Below are positions 10,416-21,740 of a stretch of DNA of 64,000 nt, piece after piece. The stretch's first letter is position 1. Every line of letters starts with the position of its first letter. The notes under the pieces were generated by a model that saw only the letters and a program-made list of their open reading frames with translations, made no database searches and had not been told where the DNA came from. Source of the DNA: Pelodera strongyloides (lineage: Eukaryota > Nematoda > Chromadorea > Rhabditida > Rhabditidae); assembly GCA_036852015.1 (NCBI GenBank), contig JAANDG010000533.1, positions 1 through 64,000 of the forward strand. Reading direction: 5' to 3'. A program made the translations under genes and the position numbers.

Positions 10416-12037
10416 ATGATAAAGTCGTTTTTCTCGTCTTTATTCTTGTGCTGTGCATTGTTGAGTTTTGTCGATGCACAATGCATGGGAGGATTCGAGT
10501 ACACTAATGGGTCTTGCTACAAGGAAGGTTTATGTTTCATGTGTAGGCGGTAGTTCATCTGACATTCTTGTCTTCGTCAATACTTCGTATACGCCGGTAC
10601 GACTTCGAGTGCTGTAGGTGTTCATTCTCGCGCACTTATACTGCAACTCAGCGTGCATTTGAAACAAACAAGACTGAAAAACTCGGCATGAAATAAAGAA
10701 CAGAAGAATGCCTGTTTCACATATCAAATAATCATATTGATCGCGTTAGCGAGAACTAGTATTCTACACCTCTTGGTAAGGTTGCACCTATTTTTTACAT
10801 CGCCTTGGCTATAGTAGCACCTAATCCAATAACAATGTTTAATGTGCCCAATATATAGATAATCGTCGCATGGGGAAATTACGAAACAGCTAGGAGAAAG
10901 TGCAGGAATTTGGGATCCGATGTCACACTGGCAACAATAAGATGCAAATACGAAAACGATGCAATAATGGGTAGGAAGTTGCTTCATACTAAGTAATACT
11001 TTTGGGTGAACCGCAACATAACACTGTGCCCTTATCGGTGTCTATATCGCAGTGGCAATCTTGTTTTCATTCAGACCTCTATAAAAGAGTGGCGGGTTCA
11101 TTATCACCCTCCAGAGCGGAAAGCGTTAGGAAACGACCTCAACCAGAAAGACGCTGGGATCATGTTTGTTTTTTCTACAATACATAAATGCAACTAGATG
11201 TTTTTGTAACCGTTGTGTAATTTACAATTAGAGGCGATTACCTTGTCAAATCGCTTAAAAAAGTTGAAAAATATGAGAAAATCCTCTTGATTCAGAACCT
11301 CTGGATCGGACTTCACAACATAAAGAGCAAAAGAAAGGATGCCGGTATGTGGTTCAACATTGCCCATGGACCATTGAACTACAGGAACTTCTACCCATGG
11401 GAACCAAATTATCCGCACAATAGTGCCGCCGTCGTAAGTTGTTTTTCGAAAAATGCCAGGTTCTACACTCACTTTTTTTCGTGTTCAGATTTGGGCATGA
11501 AAGTTGTGGCGAACGTAAGTGAAGAAAGAAGTTGGATTACACAACTACACTTGACCATAAATAAGCACACATATTTTAGCTGGATCTTGCTCCTGACTCG
11601 TGGTATATGTGGATTGATAATCCAACTGACTGGTTTGGTTATGGTGCCGTTTGCGAGCAGAGCGTGGCTACCTCTGGATATGGATGCCGTCCACCCCCAC
11701 CGCCTCCTAAAAAGTGTATGTTTTCTTCACTTTCTTCCAAAGCTGAGTCTTCGCCCAACCCTTTTTTCTATGAACTATGAGTCGGCGGTTTGATTTTGTT
11801 GCATTGTTGCTGCGGCGCATGGTTGACCATACGCAAAAACTTGAAACCAAACTGAAACCACCACCGAACAGGCTTTAGAAGTCCAACTAAGCTAAAGTCG
11901 AAAGGCATGTATGCCTCACACATGTGTCAGCATACTTTTTCAATCTTGATTAAAATGGTAGTACATCACATTGGCCCTAAAACAGGCATGTTATCAAACC
12001 ATCAAACAATTATTTTTCAGCTTGCAGCCTTTGCTGA
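10416..12037 (+). CDS. Secreted C-type-lectin-like protein (copy 2)
   Basis: Proposed exons: 10416-10527, 10859-10970, 11075-11163, 11296-11433, 11580-11715 and 12021-12037. Exon 1 gives a signal peptide (MIKSFFSSLFLCCALLSFVDA) and then CMGGFEYTNGSCYKEG. Exon 2 is the start of a C-type lectin fold (AWGNYETARRKC, LATI, YEND). Exon 4 carries NLWIGLH, YRNFYPWEPN and NSAAV. Exon 5 carries WFGYGAVCEQ and GYGC with a short proline run. The 17-nt last exon encodes CSLC and stop, with an AATAAA signal about 30 bp later (12069). Exon phases are consistent except between exons 1 and 2 (phase 1 into phase 0), so a micro-exon or different donor is missing from the model. The product is expected to be extracellular; its ligand is unknown. 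Full-length paralogue at 17587. Confidence 0.75.
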
Positions 12038-12137
12038 TGGAGAACAGCGACGTAGTACAACGGCACCGAAATAAATTTTAACTTCATTTTATTTTTTTTG
12101 TGTTGCAGTATTGTCTAATTACTGACTCAATTTATTG

Positions 12138-12312
12138 TGTCCTTATGGGGGGGGGGGTGAAAATAGTTCCTACAGAACGAAGTACGAACATTTTACCTTG
12201 TGCCAGTGTTCTGGGAGGCTAACTAATTTTTCTGGAGCTATTTATGAATCTATTAAAGTTGATATGTGGCCCTATAAAAGAGACAAATACTCCGATTCAA
12301 GCAAAACTTGGC
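12138..12312 (+). repeat. Duplicated lectin promoter region with TATA box, attached to a dead exon
   Basis: AAGTTGATATGTGGCCCTATAAAAGAGACAAA matches the promoters at 10350-10390 and 17520-17560. The TATAAAAG is at 12273-12280. The stretch begins with a run of nine or more G. Confidence 0.6.
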
Positions 12313-12427
12313 ATAAGAAAGTTATTCTTGAGGTCTTTCTGCTTACTTTGTGCACTGTTCTGTTTTAACCACGCACAACGTATGGAAGGATTCGAGTATG
12401 CTAATGGCGCTTAGCTAAAAGAAAAGT
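12313..12427 (+). pseudogene. Decayed first exon of a fourth lectin copy
   Basis: Aligned with the signal-peptide exon of copies 2 and 3, the start codon is ATA instead of ATG. The leader still reads FLRSFCLLCALF..NHAQ and then MEGFEYANG, but the conserved Ser-Cys has become a stop (GCTTAG). The promoter region upstream is preserved. Later exons were not found before 13 kb. It is a relict of tandem amplification. Confidence 0.75.
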
Positions 12428-12437
12428 TTATTTTTCA

Positions 12438-13410
12438 TATATTTGGTTAGCGCACTAGAGTTAGCGGTGAGAACCTGGGAGGTGCGATGATCATTTGCGA
12501 CCTTCAGAACTGAATAAATATATGTTACTTATTTATATATGTATTATTTATTAAATAACACCATTATGGTACTTGTTTGTGTTGTATATTTGGTGTGCTC
12601 GGAAAAATTTGAACAAAAAGGTGTACTGCTAAGTAATCTGAAAACTGAGGCTCTACCACTCTATTGCGATTATAATATATAAAACTAAGAAAATAAGAAT
12701 AAAACAAAAATAAAAAAAATGTTATCAAACCCGACAATATTCGCTCCTTACGTGTCCTCAGCGCCGGTGAATGTCGATGAACACCAATTGAATATTAGGA
12801 AAATATCGGTTCCGTTTCAAATTATTTAATAATTGATTGTGTGAAATGAACTGAAATTGAAGGTTTCTAATGCCGAAAACAAGAAAAAAACATCGTTTTC
12901 CCCAAAAAAAAAACATTTGGTTACCGGTTAATGACCTGTTGATGACCAGTCCATGACGGTTTTTCGATTAATCGTGGACTCCATATGATCACGAAGTGTT
13001 CAACAAACGGGCTAGCCCTCGAAAAAAAAGTGAACCGTCATCAATGGGTTCACCAGTTCACTCTTCAGTACGTTTCCACAATCAGAGACGTGTGAATGTG
13101 TGGAGGAGAAAGAGACGAGAGTTAACTTTTTAAATTGTAGCAATCCTTTTTTTAAATAGGGAAACAATCGGCCGAAGGCCGATTCCTCCAGTCGGAGAAG
13201 AGCCCGTAGGGCTCTTCGAACGGCTGGTTATTAATAAAAACAATAAAAAGAAAGGTGATTTGAGATGAACCTATCCCTTTAATTCAACGTTTCAAGTCAT
13301 GAGCAGAACAAGAGCAGGACGTTTCTTCTTGCTTGTGGGAAATGCCGCTCAACTTTAAACTTTTGTAAGTCTCAAAAACATTAGTAATTTCGTTCTCGCA
13401 ATCAATAATA
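12438..13410. other. Gene-free interval
   Basis: AT-rich, with no gene recognised. It contains short GC hairpins at 13160-13220 (TCGGCCGAAGGCCGA, AAGAGCCCGTAGGGCTCTT) and a repeat tail, ACAATAAAAAGAAAGGTGATTTGAGATGAACCTATCCCTTT (about 13238-13281), that recurs at about 30382-30427 and, shorter, at about 30741-30782. Confidence 0.6.
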
Positions 13411-13807
13411 TTAAAGGGACAGGCCCATCAAAGTAAACCTATATTTACGATACGTTCATAATGACTATCAAGCATTTTTATTACAATATATACAAACTAA
13501 ATTTCACATTTATTTGCCATGGAAAACTTTTTTACGATGCGCTCAGCTTAAATGTCTACCATAAGGTCGCCAATATCCTTGTCGTCTATGCAAATTTATC
13601 GTGAAATTATAATGCGATTAAAATTTGCATATATAGCTTTGAAATCTGCAGTTTTATGGTATACATATGCGTTGAGCGCATTGGAAAAAGGTTTTCCAGG
13701 GCGAATAATGGTGAAATTTAGTTTGTATATATTGTAATAAAAATGCTTGGTAGTCATTATGAACGTATCGTAAATATAGGTTTATTTTGATGGGCCTGTC
13801 CCTTTAA
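13411..13807. repeat. Intact palindromic element, TTAAAGGGACAGGCCCATCAAA family
   Basis: About 397 bp. The ends TTAAAGGGACAGGCCCATCAAAGTAAACC and GGTTTATTTTGATGGGCCTGTCCCTTTAA mirror each other, and almost the whole element can fold into one hairpin. A truncated copy lies at 1987-2335 and a related longer one at 27406-28075. Confidence 0.85.
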
Positions 13808-16436
13808 GGGCAGCTATGCATAATCTTTAATACTGGATGCAGAAAGCGTAAAACAATAGCGCCGTGAACAAGTTTTGTATTTTCCGAAGAATAGCACTGT
13901 TTATGAATTTTAGTAAATTGCCGCGTGTGCAAAGAAAAGCGAAAACTTTCGAATGTCTCTCTATTGTGCTTACCAAGTCTAAAAATATTCAGACTCGAAG
14001 CCTCATTTCAGTTCTATTTCATACATATTAGAGATGCTCTTCTTAGGTGTTCCTGAAGTAGCTGACCTTGCAAAAGTTTGGCCGACTCTGCGACGCTCTC
14101 GTCGCCTACGGCTTCAACGGCCGGGTGCAATGTCAGGAAATGGTCCTCGTTTTGATTCACTAGTGGCAATCTTGTTGGCACTGGTTGCCAACCGAGAGGA
14201 GTTGACTGCCAGACTGTACCGCTTGGTACCATCAGGGGGACTCTGTTTTTGTTTTCAATATGCTTGGCAAAACCCAAGCCGCTCTTCTAGTACCCTACAT
14301 GTCAAGCATGCGAGGTCAGACCTTATGCCCAAGGGAGGCGCACGGTTCGGAGGTACTATTTAAATACGATCCGTTAGATCGGGATCTGAGACGCGTGTGG
14401 CTGTTGACACCCACCGGGGACTGCACGAGTAGTGCTTTTCCTGGACCATTCCCAGCGACGGTGTGTTAGGTACTGAGCTGGACATGCAGAGAACTAGAAG
14501 GCGGTCTTGGGTTTTGCCTTGTGTATTGAAACCAAAAGCAGGGCCCGTCTGATGGTACCAAGCGGTACGGTCTGGTAGTCAACCTCTCTCGGCTATCAAC
14601 CAGTGCCACTGGGCTTGACACTAGTGAATCGAAACTTGGGCCATTTCCAGGCATTGCACTCTGAGGTGGCAGAACATTCCCGGTGTAGTTGGAAAGGGGA
14701 GGCCCCTGGTTTGGGTGCTCCCGTCCCAATGCTTTGTGTGGCAATTTGAATTTGTGAGTTGTATGTCTTTTTGTGATTCTACGCACTACCATGGAAAGAA
14801 TGACCAAGCGTGAACCAGGAGAGAGTGGTATTCCACGGTGTTCTAGGACATTCCTCGGAATCTCATGTGTGCCCATTGGACAATCCATGGTGTCCCGAAT
14901 GCAAGGGTATTCCAAAGGTGTCTCGGTCATAAGCCCCATGGAAGAATAATAAGTTATATGTACCTTCAGAGTAACCTATGTTCCTCTCCGACCCAAAGTG
15001 CCGACCCAACTAAAGCGAAGTCCGACTCTGGGCGGCCCTAGTTTCCGCCCCGCGTCGAAAAATTTAAAAAAGGCGTGGGAGTTGGATCGGCAAAACCACT
15101 GTTTGGAGTCGGAGTTGGGTCGGCACCACCACGGTTTGGAGTCGGCACCACCGTAATTTGTACAGAAGCGTAGCCCATAAATTACACTACAATGTTTATT
15201 GCGAATAATACATACACAGTATATGACTAAACATTCAAATTTGACGGAGTTTTAGCGAATCTTCCATTGTCCAGTATTAGTATCAGGCAGCAGAATGCAT
15301 CTTTGATGTTGTGAACTCCCGTGGAGCTGGCCACCAGTGTCTAAATGTATTAAATTAAATAGTAAATGAAAGTATAATACTTCTGCGTCATTCTGCGAAG
15401 ATTACAAAATATTAGTAACATATACTTCTACGGCTGAGTCTATCTATAGTGACCGATGGGAACCCTATTCTTACGACATCATAAACTTACTTTATCGTGC
15501 TTCCTTCCGTTTGTTTGATTGCTTGAACGCGCACCAGTAAGTGAAGCAATGGTACCTGTGATAGCAATAAGTTAATAGAGGAAATAATAAAGGAAATAGA
15601 AACAAATTAGAAAGAAACCAGAAAGTGCAGTACTTCAAAAAAAATTTGAAAAAAATCGTGAAAAATGCGATGTGCATGCGGAAGGGCTGCAAGCGCGCCA
15701 GTTGGGTCGGACCTGGGTCAGACTTGGGTCAGTTTGGCTGGCCTGCGTTCACTGCTGCTGTCTACTGTACTGCTACACTATTTGTACTGCTAAAGGGACG
15801 GCACTGCAAATTTCAGTCATATTTAGCGTCGGCGGTGGGGTCGAAAGCCACAATTTGGGCGCGCATTGGGTCGGAGATTAACAGACTATTCAGGCATTGA
15901 TGTTACAGTAACTCTTTATTGGAGCTCGTTATATTGTTATTTCTTACTGCTTCTTTTGTTGTGATTGTTCAATACATGTTTATTATTAAACGAATTACGG
16001 TATGATGTTGAATTCATCACGAAAATCACCGCGAAAAGACAATTACCCAGCAGATCAATTGCAATCAAGACATAAAAGGTAATGGGTTTATGTTCAATGC
16101 ATATTTTTGTTATAATGATACTTTTTTCCTCTTTGATGATGGGGGCAAAGGAAAGCTGCATAGAGTACATGAGGGCTAATAATACAAATTTGTTTCTACT
16201 AAAAGCTAAACTATTATGCAGGATGTGGTGACTGCTGGTAAATACACGGGCGGTAGTCGTCCCGACCGAACCAAGTAGGTAGGCATGCGTCATGTTTGGT
16301 ATGGCGGGCTGAGAGTCGGGAATAAACAAATAAATTATAAAAATAAAGTTCAATCCCGTTTCGGCTCTTACTGAAGACGGACAAACACCCAGCCTGACCC
16401 TCATCAGTTCAGTTGCTGAACAACTAATAAAAATAA

Positions 16437-16953
16437 AAATAATAAGCTATTATTTAAAATCATAATAAGAGAGAAAGGGCACCGGGGGAAGGTAGAGGCA
16501 CTTATGCTCCCCGGCCCGGCGAAAGGCCCATATTCTCTGTATTGATTAATATTGCACCTACCCGCCCGTTTTAAATTGAATTTTGGCGCGAAGGCCAGGT
16601 ACCGTAATCGTACCATGAAATAGGATTTGGACCGAGTCAAGTTGCCCCCCTTGAGCAAGAGACACGTCCCGGGTCTTGGGTAGGCACTAAGGAACCTAAG
16701 AAGTCTGCGCTCTGCCACCTCATCCGTTCAGTGGCTGAACAAATAAGAAAAATAAAAATGATAATAAGCTATTATTTAAAATCATAATAAGAGAGAAAGG
16801 GCACCGGGGGAAGGTAGAGGCACTTATGCTTCTCGGCCCGGCGAAAGGCCCATATTCTCTGTATTGATTAATATTGCACCTACCCGCCCGTTTTAAATTG
16901 AATTTTGGCGCGAAGGCCAGGTACCGTAATCGTACCATGAAATAGGATTTGGA
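16437..16953 (+). repeat. Direct duplication of a 195-bp unit
   Basis: The unit AATAATAAGCTATTATTTAAAATCATAATAAGAGAGAAAGGGCACCGGGGGAAGG to AAATAGGATTTGGACC occurs at 16437-16630 and again at 16757-16953 with only a few differences (for example CTCCCCGG versus CTTCTCGG), implying a recent event. About 125 bp of different sequence separates the copies. Confidence 0.85.
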
Positions 16954-17546
16954 CCCAGCCAACTGTAAGATGTAATAGTGTGGGGGTGTGGGTCCTCTTG
17001 CACCAATGTCTGCCTCTTTTGGACTTCCCGGGTAATTATTGCATTCACTGTAAACAAAATTAGATATGATTCCATATACATAAATAATGCTCACAACTAC
17101 CCACTCTATTACAATAATAGTCTGATGTTGTACAACAAACCCCTACCTAAAGCGACCGGAAATGGAAAAAGGTTTACATGAATGACCAATGCATTGAAGA
17201 GCAAGTAGTTTCAAACAATCTGCTGCAAAATTTGGGCATGGATGTAGTAAAAGATCCTATGAATCAAATGTGAACATATGTACTTTTTTAGTCCTCAAAT
17301 GAAAACAATCCCGCAGGCTAACGTTTCATTACATCGACCTGGACATTCCACCAACGTTTTCCTGTTCCTTTCCTTATGCCCCTAATTTCCCTAATCCCAC
17401 AGACTTCAAAGAATTGTATTTGTATTTCTTTGCTTGTGCTTGCATGATTTACTGCTGGGAATATTGTGAAAGCAACTCTGTTCTGTGGGCGTTCTAATTT
17501 TTATTATGTTCTTTACGAATCTAATAAAGCTGATGATATCTGGCAC

Positions 17547-17554
17547 TATAAAAG
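17547..17554 (+). promoter_or_regulatory. TATA box of lectin copy 3
   Basis: TATAAAAG, 40 bp before the ATG at 17587, identical in context to the copy 2 promoter. Confidence 0.65.
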
Positions 17555-17586
17555 AGACATAAACCGCTATTCAATCGAACTTCGGC

Positions 17587-19834
17587 ATGATAAAGCTGTT
17601 TTTCTCGTCTTTATTCTTGTGCTGTGCATTTTTGAGTGTTGTCGATGCACAATGCATGGGAGGATTCGAGTACACTAATGGGTCTTGCTACAAGGAAGGT
17701 TTATGTTTCATGTGTAGGCGGTAGTTCATCTCGTCAATACTTCGTATAAGCCGGTACTCCTTTGGGTGCTGTAGATGTTCATTCTCTCGCCCTTATACTG
17801 CAACTCGGATAAATAAATAAAAAAGCGTGCATTTGAAACAAACAACGTTGAAAAAATCGATATGAAATAAAGAACAGAAGAATGCCTGTTTCATAGATCA
17901 TATAATAATATTGATCGCTTCGCGAGAACTAGAATTCTGCACCGCTTGGTTTACATCGCCTTGCTACAGTAGCACCTAATCCAATAACAAATTTTTAATG
18001 TACCCTATGTTTAGATAATCGTCGCTTGGGGAAATTACAAAGTGGCGCAGAAAAAGTGCAACCAATTGGGAGCGGGTGTCATTCTGGCAACAATAAGATG
18101 CAAATACGAAAACGATGCAATAATAGGTAGGAAGTTGCTTCATACTAAGTAATACTTTCTGGTGAACCGCGACATTTGTTTCACGCTTCAAGAGCGTGCA
18201 CCTTTATTCAAGGGTGAAAATACAGATTCAGTGTTTGCTTATGACATGTTCCGCAGAGGTCCTGAGCAGTAGGCGACGAGTTCCAGATGACAAATTGCTC
18301 GACGTCTTCGGGCTAGGGCCAGGAGGGATCGCCCATGATTCCCTCGCCTGGTGGTGGTTTTAGAGGTGTCACGGGCTGGAATCGAACTCGGGTCGACCGT
18401 GTCGCCGTATCTGTGTCTATATCAAAGTGGCAGTCTTGTTTTCATTCAGATCTCTATAAAAGAGTGGCGGGTTCATTATCACCCTCCCGAGCGGAAAGCA
18501 TCAAGAAACGACCTCAACCCGCAAGACAGTGGGATCATGTTTGTTTTTTCTACAATAATAAATTTTTCAACCGTTGCGTTCTAACACGTAGAAGCGATCA
18601 GCTTGCCCAATCACTTCAACGGGACGCAGTTACTACAAAATGCAACTTTTTTATTCGATTTTATTAAATACAAGAAGATTTATAAAACAAAATGCAGCTA
18701 TTAAAAAGACATAGAACAACTCAGGGAGAGAAATCAATGAGAATGGGTTTTGGTAAATTGCCGTCGCCGGGGCATATATGCAATTACCAGTACATGGAGA
18801 ATAGCCTGCAGTGTTGCACCTGGTGTGGGTTTATCACTGCAGGGTATTTATTATCAACCGCTATACGGGCAATTATAAACTACAGTATCTTAGTAAAACT
18901 CATACGCAGTGATTTCTCTCCCTGACTTCGCTGGCTGTACTTTGGTGCTGGAAGCGTATTTTTCCTCACATCTTTGAATATTTAATGAAAAGCGAATAAA
19001 ACGAATTTGTAGTGAAATCCTCTTGATTCAGAACCTCTGGATCGGACTTCACAACATAAAAAGCAGAAGCAAGGATGCAGGTGTGTGGTTCAACAATAAC
19101 CAGGGACCACTAAACTACAGAAACTACTACGCGTCGGAACCAAATAATCCGAGCAATAGTGCCGCCGTCGTAAGTTGTCTTTCAAAAGAGCACGAGGTTC
19201 TGTGCTCACTTTTAATTTTCGTGTTTGGGGAGCTAATCTGTGGAGAACGTTTAGCAAAGAAAAAAACTGAATAAGGCAGCGATATGGACAAATACAGTGA
19301 CCACATATATTTTAGATGGACCTATCTCGTTTCCATCTCGAACAGTATGAGTGGTTTGACAATCAAACTGGCTGGTTTGGTTATGGTGCCGTCTGCGAGC
19401 AGAGCGTGCCTACCTCTGGATATGGATGCCGTCCACCCCCACCTCCTCCGCCCACACTGCCCCCACCCCCTCCAGTACGTCCGCCACGTCCACCGCCTCC
19501 TGTACAGTGTATGTTTTCTTCCCTTTCTTCCAAAACTGAGTCTTCGCCCAACCATAGGCTTATTTCTATAAACCATGAGTCGGTGGTTTGTGTTGTTGCA
19601 GTGTTGCTGCGGCGCATGGTTGAGGTTGACCATACGCAATAACTTGAAACCAAACTGACACCACCACCGATCAGGCTTTAGAAAACCAACTAAGCTAAAG
19701 CCGAAAAGCATGCATGAGTGACACATGTGTCGGCATACTTTTTCAAACATGATTAAAAATGAGCACATTGGCCCTAAAACAGACATGTTACCAAACCATC
19801 AAGCAATTATTTTTCAGCTTGCAGCATTTGCTGA
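17587..19834 (+). CDS. Secreted C-type-lectin-like protein with proline-rich tail (copy 3)
   Basis: Proposed exons: 17587-17698, 18015-18126, 18450-18538, 19032-19169, 19316-19508 and 19818-19834. The signal peptide MIKLFFSSLFLCCAFLSVVDA is followed by CMGGFEYTNGSCYKEG; exon 2 reads VAWGNYKVAQKKC and LATIRCKYEN. Exon 4 has NLWIGLH, NYYASEPNNP and NSAAV. Exon 5 has EWFDNQTGWFGYGAVCEQ and GYGC, then a roughly 30-residue proline stretch much longer than in copy 2. The last exon gives CSIC-stop; AATAAA is near 19872. Exon sizes equal those of copy 2 apart from the proline exon. Substitutions in exon 3 between copies 2 and 3 fall largely at third positions, supporting this frame. The exon 1-2 junction has the same unresolved phase as in copy 2. 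Intron 3 is enlarged by a palindromic element (18626-19016). Confidence 0.78.
18626..19016. repeat. Inverted-repeat element, GCAGTTACTACAAA family, in lectin intron 3
   Basis: The left end GCAGTTACTACAAA..TATTCGATTTTATT pairs with the right end AATGAAAAGCGAATAAAACGAATTTGTAGTGA. Inner segments (CAGTGTTGCACCTGGTGTG, CTGCAGGGTATTTATTATC, GCAATTATAAACTAC) recur in inverted order in a copy at 28350-28770. Confidence 0.75.
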
Positions 19835-20567
19835 TGGAGAACGGCGATGGAGAACAAAGTACAACGGCACCAAAATAAATTTTAGCTAAAAAAAATTTTT
19901 TTTTGTGATTGTAGTATTGTCTATATATTTTATTCAATTTATTGTGTACTTATGTAGGGTGAAACTACAAAGTACGAAAATTGCAAAACGGAAGATGGTC
20001 AGCGAGAATAGATATTCTGGGGGAGGGAGAATGAAAAAAGGAGAGTGAGGAGAGATATAAACAGACGTAAGAGTTGGGGTAAGTGATATACATACATTTA
20101 GAGAGATAGAGTAAGACTGCGAATATCGTAGTTTAAAACAGGGGAGGGTGATGGTGAGAACAAGGAGAGAAGGCGGATTTGAATATCCAAATTTCATCGC
20201 CGAAATTACTGATTTGCCTTTGTTTGTGCAAGCGTCTAAAGATAATTCTAAAACATGCGCGTTTTTAATCGGGGAACCGTTTTTCGGCTTCTTAGAGGAG
20301 AAGAAAATACTGCCGCAGTGATCAGGAGGTAAAATCGAATCAAAATATATTGATAGGATGCCACCTTGTCTTCGTCTGAAAAGTCACGACGTCGAACGGC
20401 CAGAAATTTCTGGTTAACCTATGTGAGCGCATTGGTATATTCGTTCGCAGCGGTAAAATCGCTAAAATGAGAACATCTACTCGCTCATTGTCGCGTGTAG
20501 TTTGCTATTGTGGTCATATACCACAATAAATAAAAATAAGAAATAAATATTAGAACAATGTAGCGAT

Positions 20568-21027
20568 TTTAAAGGGAGAGGCCCACGAGAAAAAAGTCTT
20601 TCTTAATTTACTTGCACAGAATGTCCGGAATTTCAGAAATATTACTGTGAAAACCGAATTTCTTTACGCCTAGAACTCGCAGAGTTATTCCTCGGCAAAC
20701 TGTTCGGCCAGGTACCGTAGTCAGAATCAATTTTGCTCTTTTAGGGTATTAAGATAGTTGGAAACGCTTTGTTATAATGGTAGCAATGTTCTTCATTCGC
20801 TTAACAATTATTATGTAGCGAAAGAATGCTAATGGATGCATATAAACCGTAAAAACGTATTTTAACCTTTCTGACTACGGTACCTGGCCGAACTGTTTGC
20901 CGGGGACTAACTCTGTGAGTTCTAGGTGCAAAGAAATGCGGTTTTCACTGTAACATTTGTGAAATTCCGGACATTCTGTGCAAGTAAATTGAGGAAAACT
21001 TTTTCCTCGTGGGCCTCTCCCTTTAAA
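20568..21027. repeat. Intact palindromic element, TTTTAAAGGGAGAGGCCCACGAG family
   Basis: About 460 bp. The ends TTTAAAGGGAGAGGCCCACGAGAAAAA and TTTTTCCTCGTGGGCCTCTCCCTTTAAA mirror each other, as do inner arms around GTCCGGAATTTC, GCAGAGTTATTCCTCGGCAAACTGTTCGGCCAGGTACCGTAGTCAGAA. Degenerate relatives: 3440-3825, 5645-6036 and a fragment at about 39625-39690. Confidence 0.85.
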
Positions 21028-21663
21028 GTGTTCCAGACTCATAATCATACAATCATAGTTTAGTTCGCGTCCTCTCAAATTCAGTCTTTTCCCTTTCGCG
21101 TTTTACTTCACAAGCATTTTTCCTTTCTATTGCATTCACCCATGATTATGGTTTGTGAGTCACTTATTTCATAAGAGTTTAACAAAAACGCTAAAAAAAG
21201 CCGGATGATTTGTTCATAGAAAAGGGAAAGAATACCTGACTACAACCCATTGGAGTAAAGGCAAAGGCCCGTGAAAAAAAGGTTTGTTTCTTTCCAATCC
21301 GCACCTGTTTTCGGATACTCATTAGCATTAGCGAAACAGTCTACCAAAACAATGGTAGGCCTCATGGGCAGGGCAGGTGTTCTAAAAAAAAAGTAAGTGG
21401 AATTGACTCAGTGGAATGGACAACTGAATTCTTACGTATTTATGCTAATTTGCTCAAATTTAGCCTCGATGTGTCCAAAAACCGGCCGGTATTTCCCTTT
21501 AACTGCACAACTCTGACAATTAATAACAACACGATGTTTTATTATTTTCACACAATGTATGATCAATTTTGTTGTCCATGTTTTATCTCAATTTCTTTTC
21601 ATTTCATTCTCTATCTGCCTTTGACTCTGCCTCTTTCAAGCTCTCCTTCTCAATGTCATCTCC

Positions 21664-21684
21664 ATCTTCCTCTCTCTTTCTCTT

Positions 21685-21717
<33 letters not shown>

Positions 21718-21740
21718 ATCTCTCTCTCTCTCTCTTTCCC
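21664..21740. repeat. (CT)n microsatellite
   Basis: A nearly uninterrupted CT tract with occasional TTT and TAT breaks, inside a wider pyrimidine-rich strand (21590-21780). Confidence 0.9.

Larger units (their letters stand above)
13808..17586. other. Repeat-dense interval before lectin copy 3
   Basis: No gene seen. It holds an inverted pair with arms at about 14125-14310 and 14478-14660 (AATGTCAGGAAATGG..ACCGCTTGGTACCATCAG), blocks shared with 9.2-10.4 kb, and a direct duplication at 16437-16630 and 16757-16953. A GTCGGA-rich stretch (15000-15150 and 15695-15880) contains repeated GTTGGGTCGG/TTGGGTCAG words. The long open frames here follow the repeats and look accidental. Confidence 0.6.

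Noticed and set aside
14466..14939. 157-codon minus-strand frame
   Set aside because: It coincides with an inverted-repeat arm and a block duplicated at 9.2 kb; the frame is not preserved in the sister copy.
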